In this document: piece after piece, positions 45,051-57,148 of the stretch | How positions within the stretch are numbered: the stretch's first letter is position 1 | How the letters are laid out: every line of letters starts with the position of its first letter | DNA from: Neelides folsomi | Lineage: Eukaryota; Arthropoda; Collembola; Neelipleona; Neelidae | DNA length: 64,000 nucleotides | NCBI GenBank assembly: GCA_034687125.1 | Contig: JAQGBZ010000088.1 | Location: 142,611-206,610 of the forward strand | Direction of reading: 5' to 3' | Notes under the pieces: generated by a model | Told to the model about the DNA's origin: nothing | The model's input: only the letters and a program-made list of their open reading frames with translations | Database searches by the model: none | Translations under genes and position numbers: made by a program

Positions 45051-48000
45051 TCATTTCGACCAACCCTTGAAAAATGAGGAAACCGAAGAGATGAGCCCCG
45101 TCCCACTCGTCCTCGAGGCGAAGAGGTCGCTTTGAACAGAGCCGAAGCTCGCTTGGTACACACTGGCGGCCGCCATTTCTTGCAGACTCACTTCGTCCAG
45201 CAAGGTCCCCTTTTGAACATTTTCCCAGTCAGGGGGGAAGTTTGAGTCGGACCAGTCGAGGTCGGACTCCTCGGAATCGTCTTCGTAGAACACCAAATCC
45301 CGCTCGATCGATTCCTCCATTGACTTCACGAGCTGGGTCGGCATCTCAAAAGGTCCGCTCCTAATTGAATCCAATTAATTAAATGGGGGGGAGGCGAAAT
45401 GGGCAGTGCTTCAAACCGGCCGAGGTCGGAGAGCTGGGGATCAAAGAGGAGGAGGAGATTAAGAATTGTCCGTCTTGGCCCGAGGACGGAAGGAGAAACG
45501 CCTTGGGAAGTGCAGAGGTGGATGATGTTACCATTCAATTTAGCAACTCTTCGATTCAGCCGTCCCCCGTGCACATCTTCGAGACTGAACTCACTAAAAA
45601 GAGAATATTCAAACTTGGAAAAATGTCCTTTATTCATCCTAAGACAATTAAAGTCCTTAATTTAATTAACGATTACACTTTTGACTAATCTGGGTATGAA
45701 GCGTATTATCTCATTAGGGAAGAAGGTTCTCAAGTTTTAGTTCCCTAATTCGATTAATTGCTTCACATCTTTAGAATCTCGAGGTCCTCCAAACTCCATT
45801 ATAACAGGCTTAACTTAAATTGTGCTGTACACGTAATGGAGAGGAATACATAAGAAATGCATGGGCTGGTTCGTTAATTTTTTTAACTCAATCACGAACC
45901 ATTCATGAATAAGACGAAATTTAAAAAAAGACCAACCTGAAAGACAGTCGATGTGGTAGCCGAAGATTGAGGAAATATGCAATAAGATTCACGAATTGTG
46001 TCGTGTAAGTGAGAGCGGCAAGGATGACATTGGCGGGATTTCTTGTAGTTACTCCTCCTCCGGTGGCTCCGGCCCCCTCGCTCCCTCCTTTATCTGAAGA
46101 TGACCGGGGTGTGAATGAGGGCGATAAGGAGAATGTGAATAATAGAACACTCACTCCACATTTCATATGCGGCGTAATCCCCAGAGGCAGGGAGGTTCGG
46201 CCCGAGCGACCCTGTGATCGAGTGGGCAGTCGAGGACGCGATAGTCTCTTCTGGTCGGCTCCAATAGTTGCTTGTGGCGGCCATGAGGGATCTCACAGTG
46301 TCGTCCTCTTCGTCACTCCATTCGGAAGACCTGGCCAAATTGGCCCCTCTGGAACCAATTTACTCTTTTACCATCATTGTGCATCAGGCAGAGAAAGAAA
46401 AGGAAAAAGACTCACTCGGTGAGAGTTCCGCTCATCCGACTCACATCTTTGAGAGGGAAAACCTGGTCCCGAAGCTTTAGGATCCTTGCTTTGCTCACTG
46501 CCTTCAATCGGTCTTTTAGCACCTCTACTTTTTCATCAAATTGCTCTAGGTAGTTTCTCTTCTGTTCACATTGAGTGGCCATATTGTCCAACCTGTTCCG
46601 GTACATGGGCCACTTGAGTTCCTTCTCGTCTTTCGCCTTCCAAATGATCGCTGTCTCTTCACGAGCTGCGAGAATGGAACAAATCAGTGTGGAAAAGCAA
46701 TAAAATAATTTCGAGAGAGAGATCCAATGCAATGAAGGAATCTAAAAGCAATTGGTAGGGTTAATTTAAACTACGGAATGAATGTCTCTGCATTCTTGAA
46801 TTAGCTTTCCATTCACTTTATAAAGGAGAAGGAATATTTATAGATGAAAGAGATATACCGACCTTTAAGAATTCGGGTTCGGAAATAATCCCTTAGTTGT
46901 TTTTGCATTAAAATATTCGCTTCCAACGTTTGGATTTCGTCAATCTGAAATTGTAATGCCTTCATGTATATTTACCTCCATGAATGTTGGATGGAAGGTG
47001 CAGGGTGTGAGTGGCGGTGAAAAAGAACGACTTTCTCCCGCCACTCCCCCGAGCACTCATCCCCAGATCCGGAATAAAGAATGTATATATGTATTACGAG
47101 AGCGGAGACGTTTTCGCGCCTTCTCGTGAATGTTTCACAGCGAGCGGTGAGTTCATATCGTTTCTTTTTAATTTCTAAGTAGCGCTTCTTCACGTCCACG
47201 AACCTGGGAAAAAAGGAGAAGGACGTGTAAAGAAAAGACCTTATTTAAAAAGGAGTTTTGAGAAAAGATCCTCGGCTGCATCAGGTTGGGAGAATGGGGA
47301 GTTGGAGAGCAAAGGTTATCGTGAATCAAGTGGAACATTCCGAGGCATTGAGGGGATCGAGGAGATTAAATAAGGGTAGAATGGCCGTCTGGAAGTGAGG
47401 GAAATTGAGGGAAATTGAGGAGGCGATTCTGCATTAATAGAATAGGGCCATCAGCTTGAGATTGGAGATGATACTATTCGATCTCTTCTCCATTCTCCTC
47501 CTCGGGAAATCGGGAGGAGAGAATTACAGTCTATTAAAGGGAAACTCCTCCTCGGCGAAAGTGAGTGATTTCAATTACGAGACATGGCCCTTTAGCAGCC
47601 TCCCAGAAAGCCACATAAATCCACCGGCCCCATTCCGCGATCCACATTTGGAGGCCATCAATCGGGAGATGAGCAACTTCTCGCCCGATGAATGGGACGA
47701 GCTCAGGCGGGAGGAAGACGAGTACAATGAGGAGAATGAGCAACTCCCACACATAAATTCCTCTATCCAGATCACTCCGCCACCAACATCAATTAAATGC
47801 ATCCGATCTTCCAGGACGAGGAAACAGGCGGGCGGAATCTCCGCCGTCCTTTCCTCGCTCACATCTTCCGCTGCGGGGATCCTCACACAACCCATTTCCG
47901 TAATAAATCTCAATATTTGGTAAACAAGTCGGAAAGCCTAATCACCTCTTTACAATTCCACGTTCTATTCAGGGTCTGGGAGGGCTTTTCTCTTCAAAGA

Positions 48001-49471
48001 AGATTCCCCCCACAACTCCGCTTCCAATTATTTGTCGAGAGAATAATGAAGTTTTATATAGAGGCAACTGTCACGCTCTCCTCAAACAAGGACCTTGTCC
48101 TGTGAATCATTGGCTTCTCAGGATGAACGAAGGGAACCAAGGAACGTGTATGCCGACAATCTGCTCTTGGCCATTTGTGCAGTTTAATATCTCATGCGTT
48201 TTATATAATTCGGAAGAGGGCTGTCATCCCGGGCATCATGTAATTGTTACAAGGTTTAATATTATACTCAAATACTCATTCAACATAAATCATTTTGAGA
48301 CATTAAATATTAATTACTTTTATATCAGTAGTTGGTAAACAACTAATTGAAATATTAATTTAAGTACCAATTAATTGGAGTTCTTTTGACCTAAATTAAA
48401 ATTATTTTAAATGTCTATAAAATTACTTTAAAAAATTAAGTTGAATTTTTAGAGAAAAATAAATTAACGATATCTTTGGATTTTTTTAGATCTGGCGAAG
48501 TTCAATGTGATTGCAAACCAGGACATATTTTTCATAGTAAAGATGGGAATTGCTATGCTGCTTTCAGTCGAGGTCCATGTAAATGGGGACAATATTTCAT
48601 CCTAGCGAACAAATCGGATTCTTCAATTTCGTCAAACCCAACCAGATACATCTCCAATCTCCCTATCATCTCATCAGTCACTGGCGGGTCGCAAGGTCTT
48701 GAGGGAAAATGTGTTAAAAATCTGTGTAAGAAAGATCGACTTCTCCCACTCGTCTGCTACAATTGCGAGGAAAATGAACAATGTGAGGAAAGAGAACTTC
48801 CTCTGGTAATGTTAGGATAATAAATGATCACATCATAAATTTTGAAATTCTTGGCAGTTGCATTGTTTGGAACGGAACAGTCCCTGCGGACAAGGGAGTG
48901 TTAGTGTCGATGAAGAGACACTTGAAATAAATTGTTCGAATGGGTCTAATTTTAAAGAGAATCCTCCTATTATAGAAAACGATCCACTCTTTAAATGCCT
49001 TCCGGGATCAAGGAGGTCAGTTCGTTTTATTATTATTACTAAAATATGACAAGTTAAAAAATCGATTTTGTAAAGTATTGATTTTTCATAATTTACAGAC
49101 ATATGAATGGGAACTGTCAATGATCTAACAGAAAAAATAAATAACATCAAAAAATTAAAGCATTAAAAATAATTTGTAGACCAAAACATCAAAATAAAAA
49201 ATGTGCTCCAATTAAGAATATTGATTTTTTACCTGTCTTTGTAAGCACCAGGAAGTATATTAGGTTTCGAATGATAGAAGTCTCCTCGAAGGAGGCAATC
49301 TTGACACACAAATTGCTTCTTTAACTTGAGACATAGAGGACATTTTTCTCGAGTCTCAAAGGCGTGTCGAATATCAAAAGAGTCTTCAGATTCAGAAGAT
49401 GATGAGATTTGGAAGTCGGAAGGAGGGCGATCTTGGTCATCTGAATCCAATCCAAATAATGGCCTCGACAT
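45051..49471 (-). CDS. Atg14: ATG14 (Barkor), autophagy PI3-kinase subunit
   Basis: Autophagy-specific subunit of the class III phosphatidylinositol 3-kinase complex; it brings Vps34/Beclin-1 to phagophore initiation sites on the ER. Eight exons in transcript order: 49233-49471, 47098-47203, 46863-46944, 46416-46665, 46155-46330, 45937-46093, 45417-45593, 45051-45360; 498 residues (human 492), phases consistent. The N-terminus has the paired CxxC region (KCPLCLKLKK, CQDCLLRGDF). Exons 2-4 are charged and heptad-rich coiled coil ending in LKLRDQVFPLKDVS, like the ILELTSVIFPIEEV block of human ATG14. Exon 5 gives GSLGPNLPASGDYAAYEMW; exon 6 ALTYTTQFVNLIAYFL; exon 7 VAKLNGNIIHLCTSQGV. The end (DWENVQ, then ISSVSSFFKGW) matches the membrane-curvature-sensing BATS domain with its amphipathic tail. 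Intron 1 contains a whole opposite-strand gene. Confidence 0.94.
47468..49123 (+). CDS. Secreted cysteine-rich protein, DUF4789-like, nested in ATG14 intron 1
   Basis: A complete gene on the strand opposite to ATG14, wholly inside its first intron. Five exons: 47468-47899, 47973-48253, 48490-48805, 48858-49015, 49099-49123; 403 residues, in phase. The N-terminus is a signal peptide (MILFDLFSILLLGKSGG), followed by an acidic proline-containing region of about 150 residues. Then come cysteine-rich repeat units: GNCHALLKQGPCPVNHWLL with CMPTIC, then CDCKPGHIF, GNCYAAFSRGPCKWGQYFIL with GKCVKNLC, CLERNSPCGQGSV and finally CLPGSRRHMNGNCQ. The GxCxxLxxxGPC and CLPGSRR patterns resemble the arthropod DUF4789 family, whose function is unknown to me. 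The last exon encodes only eight residues but completes the conserved end. The exon 2 donor (ACAAG/GTTTAA) is weak but is the only one that keeps the frame and the pattern HHVIVTRSGEVQCDC. Confidence 0.78.
49136..49141 (+). terminator. Candidate poly(A) signal of the nested gene
   Basis: AATAAA 12 nt after the stop codon of the nested gene and before ATG14 exon 1 (49233). If used, the nested transcript ends inside the ATG14 intron. Confidence 0.45.
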
Positions 49472-49853
49472 CCTCTTTAACTTCTACAAATTAAATAATA
49501 AGTATTTACACAATATAATTAAATTAAATTATAAAATTAAAAAATCCCGTTTATAATTTTTCAACAACAATAACAATTCCAAGAATTAAAATCGAATAAA
49601 TGGAAATTGGAATGAATAATAAAGTTTAATTTAAAGAGTTTAAAAACAGTAATAAACTTGATTTTACCAATCACAATAATAACCTTCTGCGTCCAAATTT
49701 TCCATTGGGAATTTATACAATTTAACTAACTTCTAATGACTAATCACAATTAAAAGAGATAAATAAAAAGAAAGTCGGACATTTGCCATCGAGTTTCTTG
49801 AGTGAGCATGGGTAAAGTATTTGAGTCTGGCGGGAGGAAGGGGATCTTCGTTG

Positions 49854-49872
49854 ATTGGTGTAGGTGACGTCA
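49854..49872 (-). promoter_or_regulatory. CCAAT box plus CRE palindrome upstream of ATG14
   Basis: On the ATG14 strand, TGACGTCA (49865-49872) is followed six bases later by CCAAT (49854-49858), about 385 nt before the ATG14 start codon in a GC-richer island. CRE/ATF and NF-Y sites this close together are typical of animal promoters. Function is inferred. Confidence 0.4.
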
Positions 49873-50253
49873 TAGGCACGGTGACCCTTCTGCACCTCGG
49901 AGGAGTCGGCCGGAGAAGGTCGGGTCAGCCGCCGTCAAAGAACAAACAAACGCCCATGGGCTGACATTGTAAGTTACGCTCTTAATTACATTTAAACCCG
50001 ATACCTTCCCTCGTCTTAATTCCTCCCAAATCTCATTAACATCGCCGTTCACCCTCCGTTTATCCTCCTAATCATCCCTCCTCCTCGATTTTTTCCTCAT
50101 CCTCGCCTCGAATTTAGTTAATTTTGACATCATTTCCAATTAAGTTTCCATTTCACGCCCCGCTCCTTGAAATTATCATCGAGGGGCTCAGATTCTCGTG
50201 GTTTAATTCCCTTATAGTTAGCAAATAGAGATAGAACGCAGTTTTTATATTGA

Positions 50254-50284
50254 GCGTTTGATGATTCTGGGAATCGTCAAACGC
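50254..50284 (+). repeat. Tight hairpin followed by AATAAA
   Basis: GCGTTTGATGATTC (50254-50267) and GAATCGTCAAACGC (50271-50284) form a 14-bp stem with one G-U pair and a three-base loop in a plus-strand RNA. AATAAA follows immediately at 50285-50290. No gene explains it. Confidence 0.65.
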
Positions 50285-50557
50285 AATAAATAATATTTAG
50301 TTATTTAAAGACCGTCCTGGTTCATCGACGAAGGATTTAAACTCATTAGTTGAACTTTGAATTCTGAACCTCGAAGGAGGATTAAATATTCAATAAATCA
50401 TCTCATTTATAAAGTTGCATGATCTTTGATCCTAAAAAGCCATCTTTCGAATCTTGATTAACACAAAGAATAATTGCAATTAATAAACTAATTATTATCT
50501 TCTTTGACTCTAGTTTGAGATAGGAGTAATGGGCCTGCGTATAAATACACATTGAGG

Positions 50558-50630
50558 ACACTCATGGCATTGTGACTTGACAGGAAACGTTTAGCAGTGA
50601 CGACTCATTACTTAAGTACACTCATGGCAT
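50558..50630. repeat. Direct repeat of ACACTCATGGCAT
   Basis: The 13-mer ACACTCATGGCAT occurs at 50558-50570 and again at 50618-50630, 60 nt apart, in intergenic DNA. Confidence 0.6.
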
Positions 50631-52597
50631 GATGGTCACCCAAAAGACTTTTCCTTGACTCCTCCAGTTAGACCTACATTTCTGTCAATCAAATTTTCAT
50701 TTCCTTATTGATTAATTGATCAAGGGTTTGTATAACTCAGACGCACGAAACTAAAGACTCCACTTACTACATTCTTTAATTATGTTTAATTCCTAATGTC
50801 CTTTGCGCTAAAGTTAGGTGTATATCAGTGAGTGTATAATTTTTATAGTCGATTATCAAAGAGAAATTATATACATTTAGGGTTAAAAAAGAATGCTGTC
50901 TTCAATTAACTACTTGCAGCAATTTAAATTTGTAATCATCGCTTAAACGATAATGGGCTAAGATTGGAAATTTGCGCTGTTAAAGTAAATGAAGAGTTAT
51001 AAAGTAGGTGAGCTATGTTGAAAATTAGATTAAGAGACTTCTATCATTTACAAACGATTCATATTCATTGTGTTTGTTCATACATAATTCTAATGTGTAT
51101 GATGTAATGTAACTTAAAAATGATGATAATTTTGATAAGACAAAACTTAGATATGCAGTCCATCAGTGACTCAACAAAATTTAATTTTTCACTTTGCAAA
51201 TACATTAGATTTACTTCATTCACACGTTCACCTGACTCGAATTTTAATTATTTCACTTGCTTTTTTCTATTTATTGTTCTCCAGCCTAAGCCGTATCCAC
51301 CAATACATAAAAGAAGTTCTCATTTTATTTCCCAAAGTGCATCAGGTAAAAAGAATAAAATTTCCAAAGGACCCTCTTTCTAGTCAAGAAATTACAATAT
51401 TTTGAAGCAAGAGTGAAAACCCCATAAATTATTCCTCATTGATAATTCGAAAAGATGGAGGGTTGAGTATCTCTTTTAAATAAAAAATCCATTTTGATAA
51501 TAAATTACCTAATTCATCTTAAGGGAATAAGCTATATGATGATAGAATCTCAACAAATGGGTTCAGTTTCTTCATAATATAATGGTCAAACACATCTCGA
51601 ATATTATTATAGGAAGACCATAGGTTATCTTTTTTTCCTTTACATAAATGTTAAGTTTTTAAATAACTATAAAGCCTCAAGACTTATTTTCGTCCCATAT
51701 ACAATGAATCATGATATTATTTATATATAATGATTGACTAATAGGCAAACTCATTTTTTTTATGGTTAAATGAGAGTTTAGTAAGGAAATGAAATAAGGC
51801 GAATGTGTATGGATGAGCAATTGGATATATTTTAAATTTGTATATGAACAGAGATTGGAAGTTGAGTGTTGAATCGGATTAAAGTCGATTAACGTGTCCT
51901 TTATGTGTCTCTGAGCTCACAGGTTTTTTGTCGTTCTCTTAACAAGGTTTAAGAGGTTGTCATTGTGGGAGATGAGTTCATTCTTTGTTTTTAAATCTGT
52001 CTCTCCTTTATGGTGATGAGGGCGAGGCCCATTAAGACACCCTCCTTTACCTTTACCTCCAGAGCTGTCATTTTTCCTCTCACTAATCCAATCAGTTGTA
52101 GGTTACTGGAAGCAGGGTTCACTAAAGTGAAGGAGCCACGCTTATCTAACGTAAGTTACCATTTCATTACAATAATTACAATTACATTTATTTGATAAAC
52201 CCTCATTTCCATTCGTTGTGCAACCGCGATGCAACGGAGCTCTCTCACGGAACTCTTTACTAATGGGCATCTCGCAGCGAACCTTGAGTCTATATTGAGC
52301 TTTTCTTGACTCCAGTAGTCGCTCTCTTTAACTTACTTTTTCAATTATTGCTCAATTCCAAACTCAATTTAAATTAGAATTATTATTAAAAATTCAATTA
52401 GAAAAGAAGTAATAAAATATTTGTGATTGCAATTATAAACTCAACGTGATAATTGTGATATATTTTTCATTTTAAATTTTTTTAAAAAAATAATCCTTGA
52501 GATTTTCAATTTTAGTCTTTTTATTCACCGAGTGGTTTTGAAAATGTTGTACGGCATGAGAATGAGGTTTTTGGAAATAATTCTTAGAAATTATGCG

Positions 52598-54407
52598 ATG
52601 GGAGCCTTGCTGGATAAGCCGAAGACGGATAAGTACAACGAGCATGGAGAATGGAACGGGGTTCGATACGGGCTGGCAAGCATGCAGGGCTGGCGGGTTG
52701 AAATGGAGGACGCCCACTGCGCCATAATGGGTCTCTCGGAGAAGTTGAAGGAATGGGCGTTTTTCGCCGTGTTTGACGGCCACGCTGGCGAGCGGGTCTC
52801 GTCCCACTGCTCCGAAAATCTCCTTAAGACCATCATAAAGACGGAGGAGTTCTTCCGGTGCGCCAACGAGGGACACGTCTCTGTCTCTATTGAGGAAATC
52901 AAGAAAGGGATCCACGATGGTCAGATTTATTATTCAAACATTTTTGACGAAAAATAAAATTTTTTTTATTATAAAACTTTTTTTTCTTAATTAGGCTTCC
53001 TTCTGCTGGACAGCGAGATGAGGACGATGATCCCCGAGATGGCCCAAGGGGTCGACAAGAGCGGGTCGACGGCGGTCTGCTTGCTGATCTCTCCTACTCA
53101 TTTGTACATTGCCAATTGCGGAGACTCGCGGGGAGTCCTCTGCCGCGAGGGCACCGCCGTCTTTTCCACTGAGGATCACAAACCTATCAATCCTCTAGAG
53201 AAGGAACGAATCCAAAACGCCGGAGGATCTGTCATGATTCAAAGGTGATCATCTTTTTCTTAACCATGACCTAAGTCCAATCCTATTATTTTCCATTTAT
53301 TATGACACGAAGTATGATAATTAGTCTAATTAGGAATAAACACGAGGAATATTACACGAGTAGTAGAATGTTCATTTATTCAACTTTGTAAGGTTTTCTG
53401 AAGAATTGGGAAAGTTCTTAATTAGCCTTTTGTCATGATTGAGAATAGCCAAGTTGTGAATGTTGTGTCGACAAAGTTCATAATTGCCATATTGTACTGA
53501 ATGATGAATGGGTGAAGGAATAAAGAAGATGCTATTAAACCTAAAATGTAATTTGTTTGCAGGGTAAATGGGTCTTTGGCCGTGTCCCGGGCCCTCGGAG
53601 ACTACGACTACAAGAATGTAGAAGGAAAGGGTCAGTGTGAACAATTGGTGTCACCGGAACCTGAAATATCCGTTGAAATCCGGAATGAGAAGGACGAGTT
53701 TATGATTCTCGCCTGTGATGGGATCTGGGATGTGATGACGAACGAGGATCTCGTCGACTTTGTCCGCTCTCGACTTCAGGTCACGAGTGATCTCGAAGCT
53801 ATTTGTAACCAAGTCATTGACACGTGTCTCCACAAGGTTCATTAATATTTTATTCTCGCACGCATTCCCATTTATTTTTATTAAATTATCAATTGATACC
53901 TCAATTTTCAAATATACAAGGTGTTAATTTCAATTGATATTTTATGAACAGGGGAGTAGGGATAACATGAGCATGGTGTTGGTCACATTTCCCTCTTGCC
54001 TGTCTCCTGGGGCTGAAGCAATTGAGAAGGAAGAAGCACTCGAGGAGTATCTAAAAAGTAGAGTAACAGAAATTGTGAACGAGGCTGGAGGAAACGTGGA
54101 GCTCTCCCAAATTCTTCAAACTCTAAGTGATGAAAGTATATCAGACTTACCACCGGGTGGAGGACTTTTCGCAAAGTGAGTTTATATTTCCTTTCCTGCT
54201 CTGACTAGGAGAAAGGGTGATTTGGGAAATGATGAAGCTCATGAATTTATTTTATTTCATAGGCGGACTTTCATAGAGAGTGTATTTAAAGCACTTTGTC
54301 CTAACAGTGTGGATTCGGTAAGTGACATATTAAGATAAAATTCATTGACTTCGAAGGCTTCTACTAACTCAGACTTCTTTCCCTTTTCTCTTGAACAGTT
54401 TTGGTGA
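52598..54407 (+). CDS. PP2C-type protein phosphatase, PPM1A/PPM1B type
   Basis: Metal-dependent Ser/Thr phosphatase of the PPM1A/B group, which dampens stress-kinase and SMAD-type signalling in relatives. Exons: 52598-52919, 52995-53244, 53563-53836, 53952-54175, 54263-54317, 54399-54407; 377 residues (human PPM1A 382). The start at 52598 gives MGALLDKP, the conserved myristoylated N-terminus of PPM1A/B. Metal and phosphate motifs are intact: [75 protein letters not shown] and GSRDNMS. The C-terminal helical extension reaches [16 protein letters not shown]. The last exon is uncertain: the acceptor at 54397-54398 adds Phe-Trp and a stop, while another at 54418-54419 would add Ser-Glu-Ser and a stop. 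Confidence 0.94.
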
Positions 54408-54510
54408 TTTCTATTTCAGAGTGAGAGTTAACACGGGGAAGTAAGAATAATTTCTAGAACAACTTGTAGTTGTCTCTTATCTAATACCTATTATTGTATG
54501 TAGATGCACA

Positions 54511-54565
54511 CGACTACTACTACTACTATACTACTGATGAGTAAATGTACTACTATTACTACTAT
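54511..54565. repeat. Imperfect CTA/TAC triplet microsatellite
   Basis: Two blocks of ACT/CTA triplets separated by about 15 nt, just downstream of the phosphatase coding region and probably within its 3' UTR. Confidence 0.65.
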
Positions 54566-55754
54566 ATAAAAATACTTTTATTGTATATGCGAAGATGATT
54601 AAGTCTTACAAAAGAATTCGTAGTTTGTGTAGCAGAAACGTCGAAATCTACGACTCACTCAAATTCCTCTCTCCTCCTTTTTGTCCCAGTTTCTCTTTTC
54701 TTTCGACTGCCAAAAAACAAGTAGGTTTTTGTTCAATGTTGAGTAGGGACGATTTAAATTAGGTTTGTTTTAGTTTAGAAATTTTTCAGTACTCCCACTC
54801 CGTCTTAAAACGAGTCTGTGGTATGGCACAAGGATGAAAGGGAATCTCCTTTTCAAAAGGATAGGGAATTGAAACACTCTCCCAACTGTGTGTAATTCTC
54901 ATCCTTTAAAATATATCATACATATTGTTATTATTAGGGTAAGGAATAAATAAGAAAAAAGAATACATAAGGTTTGAAAGCAAGTGATTACAATATATGT
55001 AGAAAGAGAAAAATATAAATACAATTTAGAAAATGAAATATTATTGTAATGAGAAATGAAATAAACTGCTAATCTATATTCAAAGATTCAATTATGAAGC
55101 TCCATACTACTATTCTATACAACTTGGATTCAAGAATGGAATTTGGGAAATTGATAGTAGAAATATTCATTCAGGGACATTTATGATAAGAAGAAGTTGA
55201 GAGCTACATATTTAATGATGTGTAGGTCTTGAAAACCTACCCTAAATAAATAAATACAAAGAAACTAAAATAATTAAATTTGTAATTTTAGAATGATAAC
55301 ATTAATTAATAATCTGTCTTTAATTCATATATCTTTATTCAGTAATTTACTACTTTTACAAATCTTTACTTTCCCCTTGCTGAGGTTATTGACGAAGTTT
55401 CATCCGGCTCTTGAAAGGAATTAAAAGAAAAAGTGTTTTTGAAAGAAAAAAACTCTACTGAACTATTATACCGAGTATACCAACAGAATATTTTATGTCG
55501 TATTTATTATTTCGTTATGTTTAAAAAGTTTATTTTATGTTTTCTTCCCGTGTGTTGCATTCTTGTTATGGAATATAAAAAATATATATTCTACTTGAAT
55601 ATATTGAATGTATTATCATCATAAATATTAAAATTAATAACAACCCAATTTAGGGTATGACTCTGGTACTGACCCTTTTATGTTTTACAAAATTTCAAAT
55701 TATAGTTTAAGAAGCTCCCTAAATCTTTGAATTAACAAGGGAGTGTTTTGACCC

Positions 55755-55826
55755 GAGGCGGCTGCCCGCGACTCATCTTTTTATATATGAGAATATTCTA
55801 TACAGAGCCTCTACGGCAGCCTCCTC
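55755..55826 (+). repeat. GC-rich inverted repeat, about 72 nt, RNA-like
   Basis: GAGG (55755-55758) pairs with CCTC (55823-55826), and after one mismatch GGCTGCC (55760-55766) pairs with GGCAGCC (55815-55821). Inside, CTCAT and ATGAG can close a second small stem. The GC-rich ends stand out in AT-rich DNA. It does not fit the tRNA pattern and no known RNA is recognised. Confidence 0.4.
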
Positions 55827-57148
55827 CCCCCTTTTTTCTTTAATTGTTATCGTAATTGTTAAATGATGAATGGCATTTTAAACTTAAAATTTTCCTTTTC
55901 TCCCACGGAACGTGTGGTACGACCGTGTGGTGAAGTGCGGCACGTGTCTCTCGTCAGTCACTTCTTGAAAGTAATAATAATAAATTTGTGAAGGACGCAG
56001 GTAGAGTTTGTCTCTAATCAAATTCATGTACAAATTACACTACTAAAATGCGAGAGGAGAAGTGGCCCATTACATTACCTCTTGAGCCAGTTTGTTCTCT
56101 CCCTCATTTTCTTTCCCTCCTCCGCCTTTGTAAAAATTAATTTTAAGGACAATTTATTAATTATAAGCCCCTTTGTTATTTATTCTCTATCCTCGGATAA
56201 GAAGAAGATAATAATATACTAAAATCTAAATACTTATTGTACATCACTAAATGTAAGCCTATGATCGTCTACCTGTAGCCGCCCGTGCCCACTCCAATAT
56301 ATTTAGTTATTTAGAACATTTAATGTTAAAGTAAAAAGTTAGGATAAATATCATAAATAGTAATAACACACTTTTGCTTTCAAATTTTAATCCTGTAAAC
56401 AAATGTAAGTAAATGTTAAGCAAATAAAATACATTTATTATTTCAAGCTCTTACTCTTGTTTACATTTACATAAATTGCATCGGCATATAATTTTCATTC
56501 CATTTGACTATTCTTTCTCATTCCGCACAAATAAATTGCATATTAAATTTTCCTGTGCAATATGGATATTTTGAAGGCATTTAAATAAATTATTTCCATA
56601 AACTGCTTGGGAATTAAATTATTCAAATGCGTCATCTAATCATCATTATTTAGGATGTGAACTTCCTATAAGGGAGCTCAACGGGATCCTGTTTCGAATT
56701 AAACTAATTTCCTCTGCTTTCTCTTTTCATTAGCAAAAATAATTGACAATATTAGATACTTTTACATAGGGGAGGAACTGTACGTGATGCAATCGAGTTT
56801 TAAATGAGTTCCTTTAAGACGTTAGAACGACAATCAAATCATTTGGTCTATTCGCATAGGTATATAATCTTTTCTATTTTTTCATGCACAATTGCTACAT
56901 GTGCTTTTTGTTACGTATGACTCCTATTAAAATGATTCACCAATTGTACCTAACATGGTCATTTATGATTGGGTCGGGTTTCAAATATTTTTAATTCGGG
57001 AATGGATAATGTTAACAATTAAGTTAATTTAATTTTGAATTAGGGACCTATTGTCTATATTCTTTTCAAATTTCAAGTGATTTCCTTTAAAAATGAAAAA
57101 GTTATTGAACTGTAAACTTAATCAACATGAAAATGAGTTTGTTATTTG

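Larger units (their letters stand above)
49472..52597. other. 3.1 kb intergenic region between divergent ATG14 and PPM1 genes
   Basis: Mostly AT-rich, with a GC-richer island at about 49800-50180 that holds a CCAAT box and a CRE-like palindrome. A hairpin at 50254-50284 and a short direct repeat at 50558-50630 are listed separately. No coding family was recognised. The region may contain 5' untranslated exons of the phosphatase gene. Confidence 0.55.

Noticed and set aside
47797-48105. 102-codon ORF in another frame of the nested gene
   Set aside because: The phase-0 splice 47899 to 47973 joins the signal-peptide frame to the cysteine modules, so this frame is a shadow.
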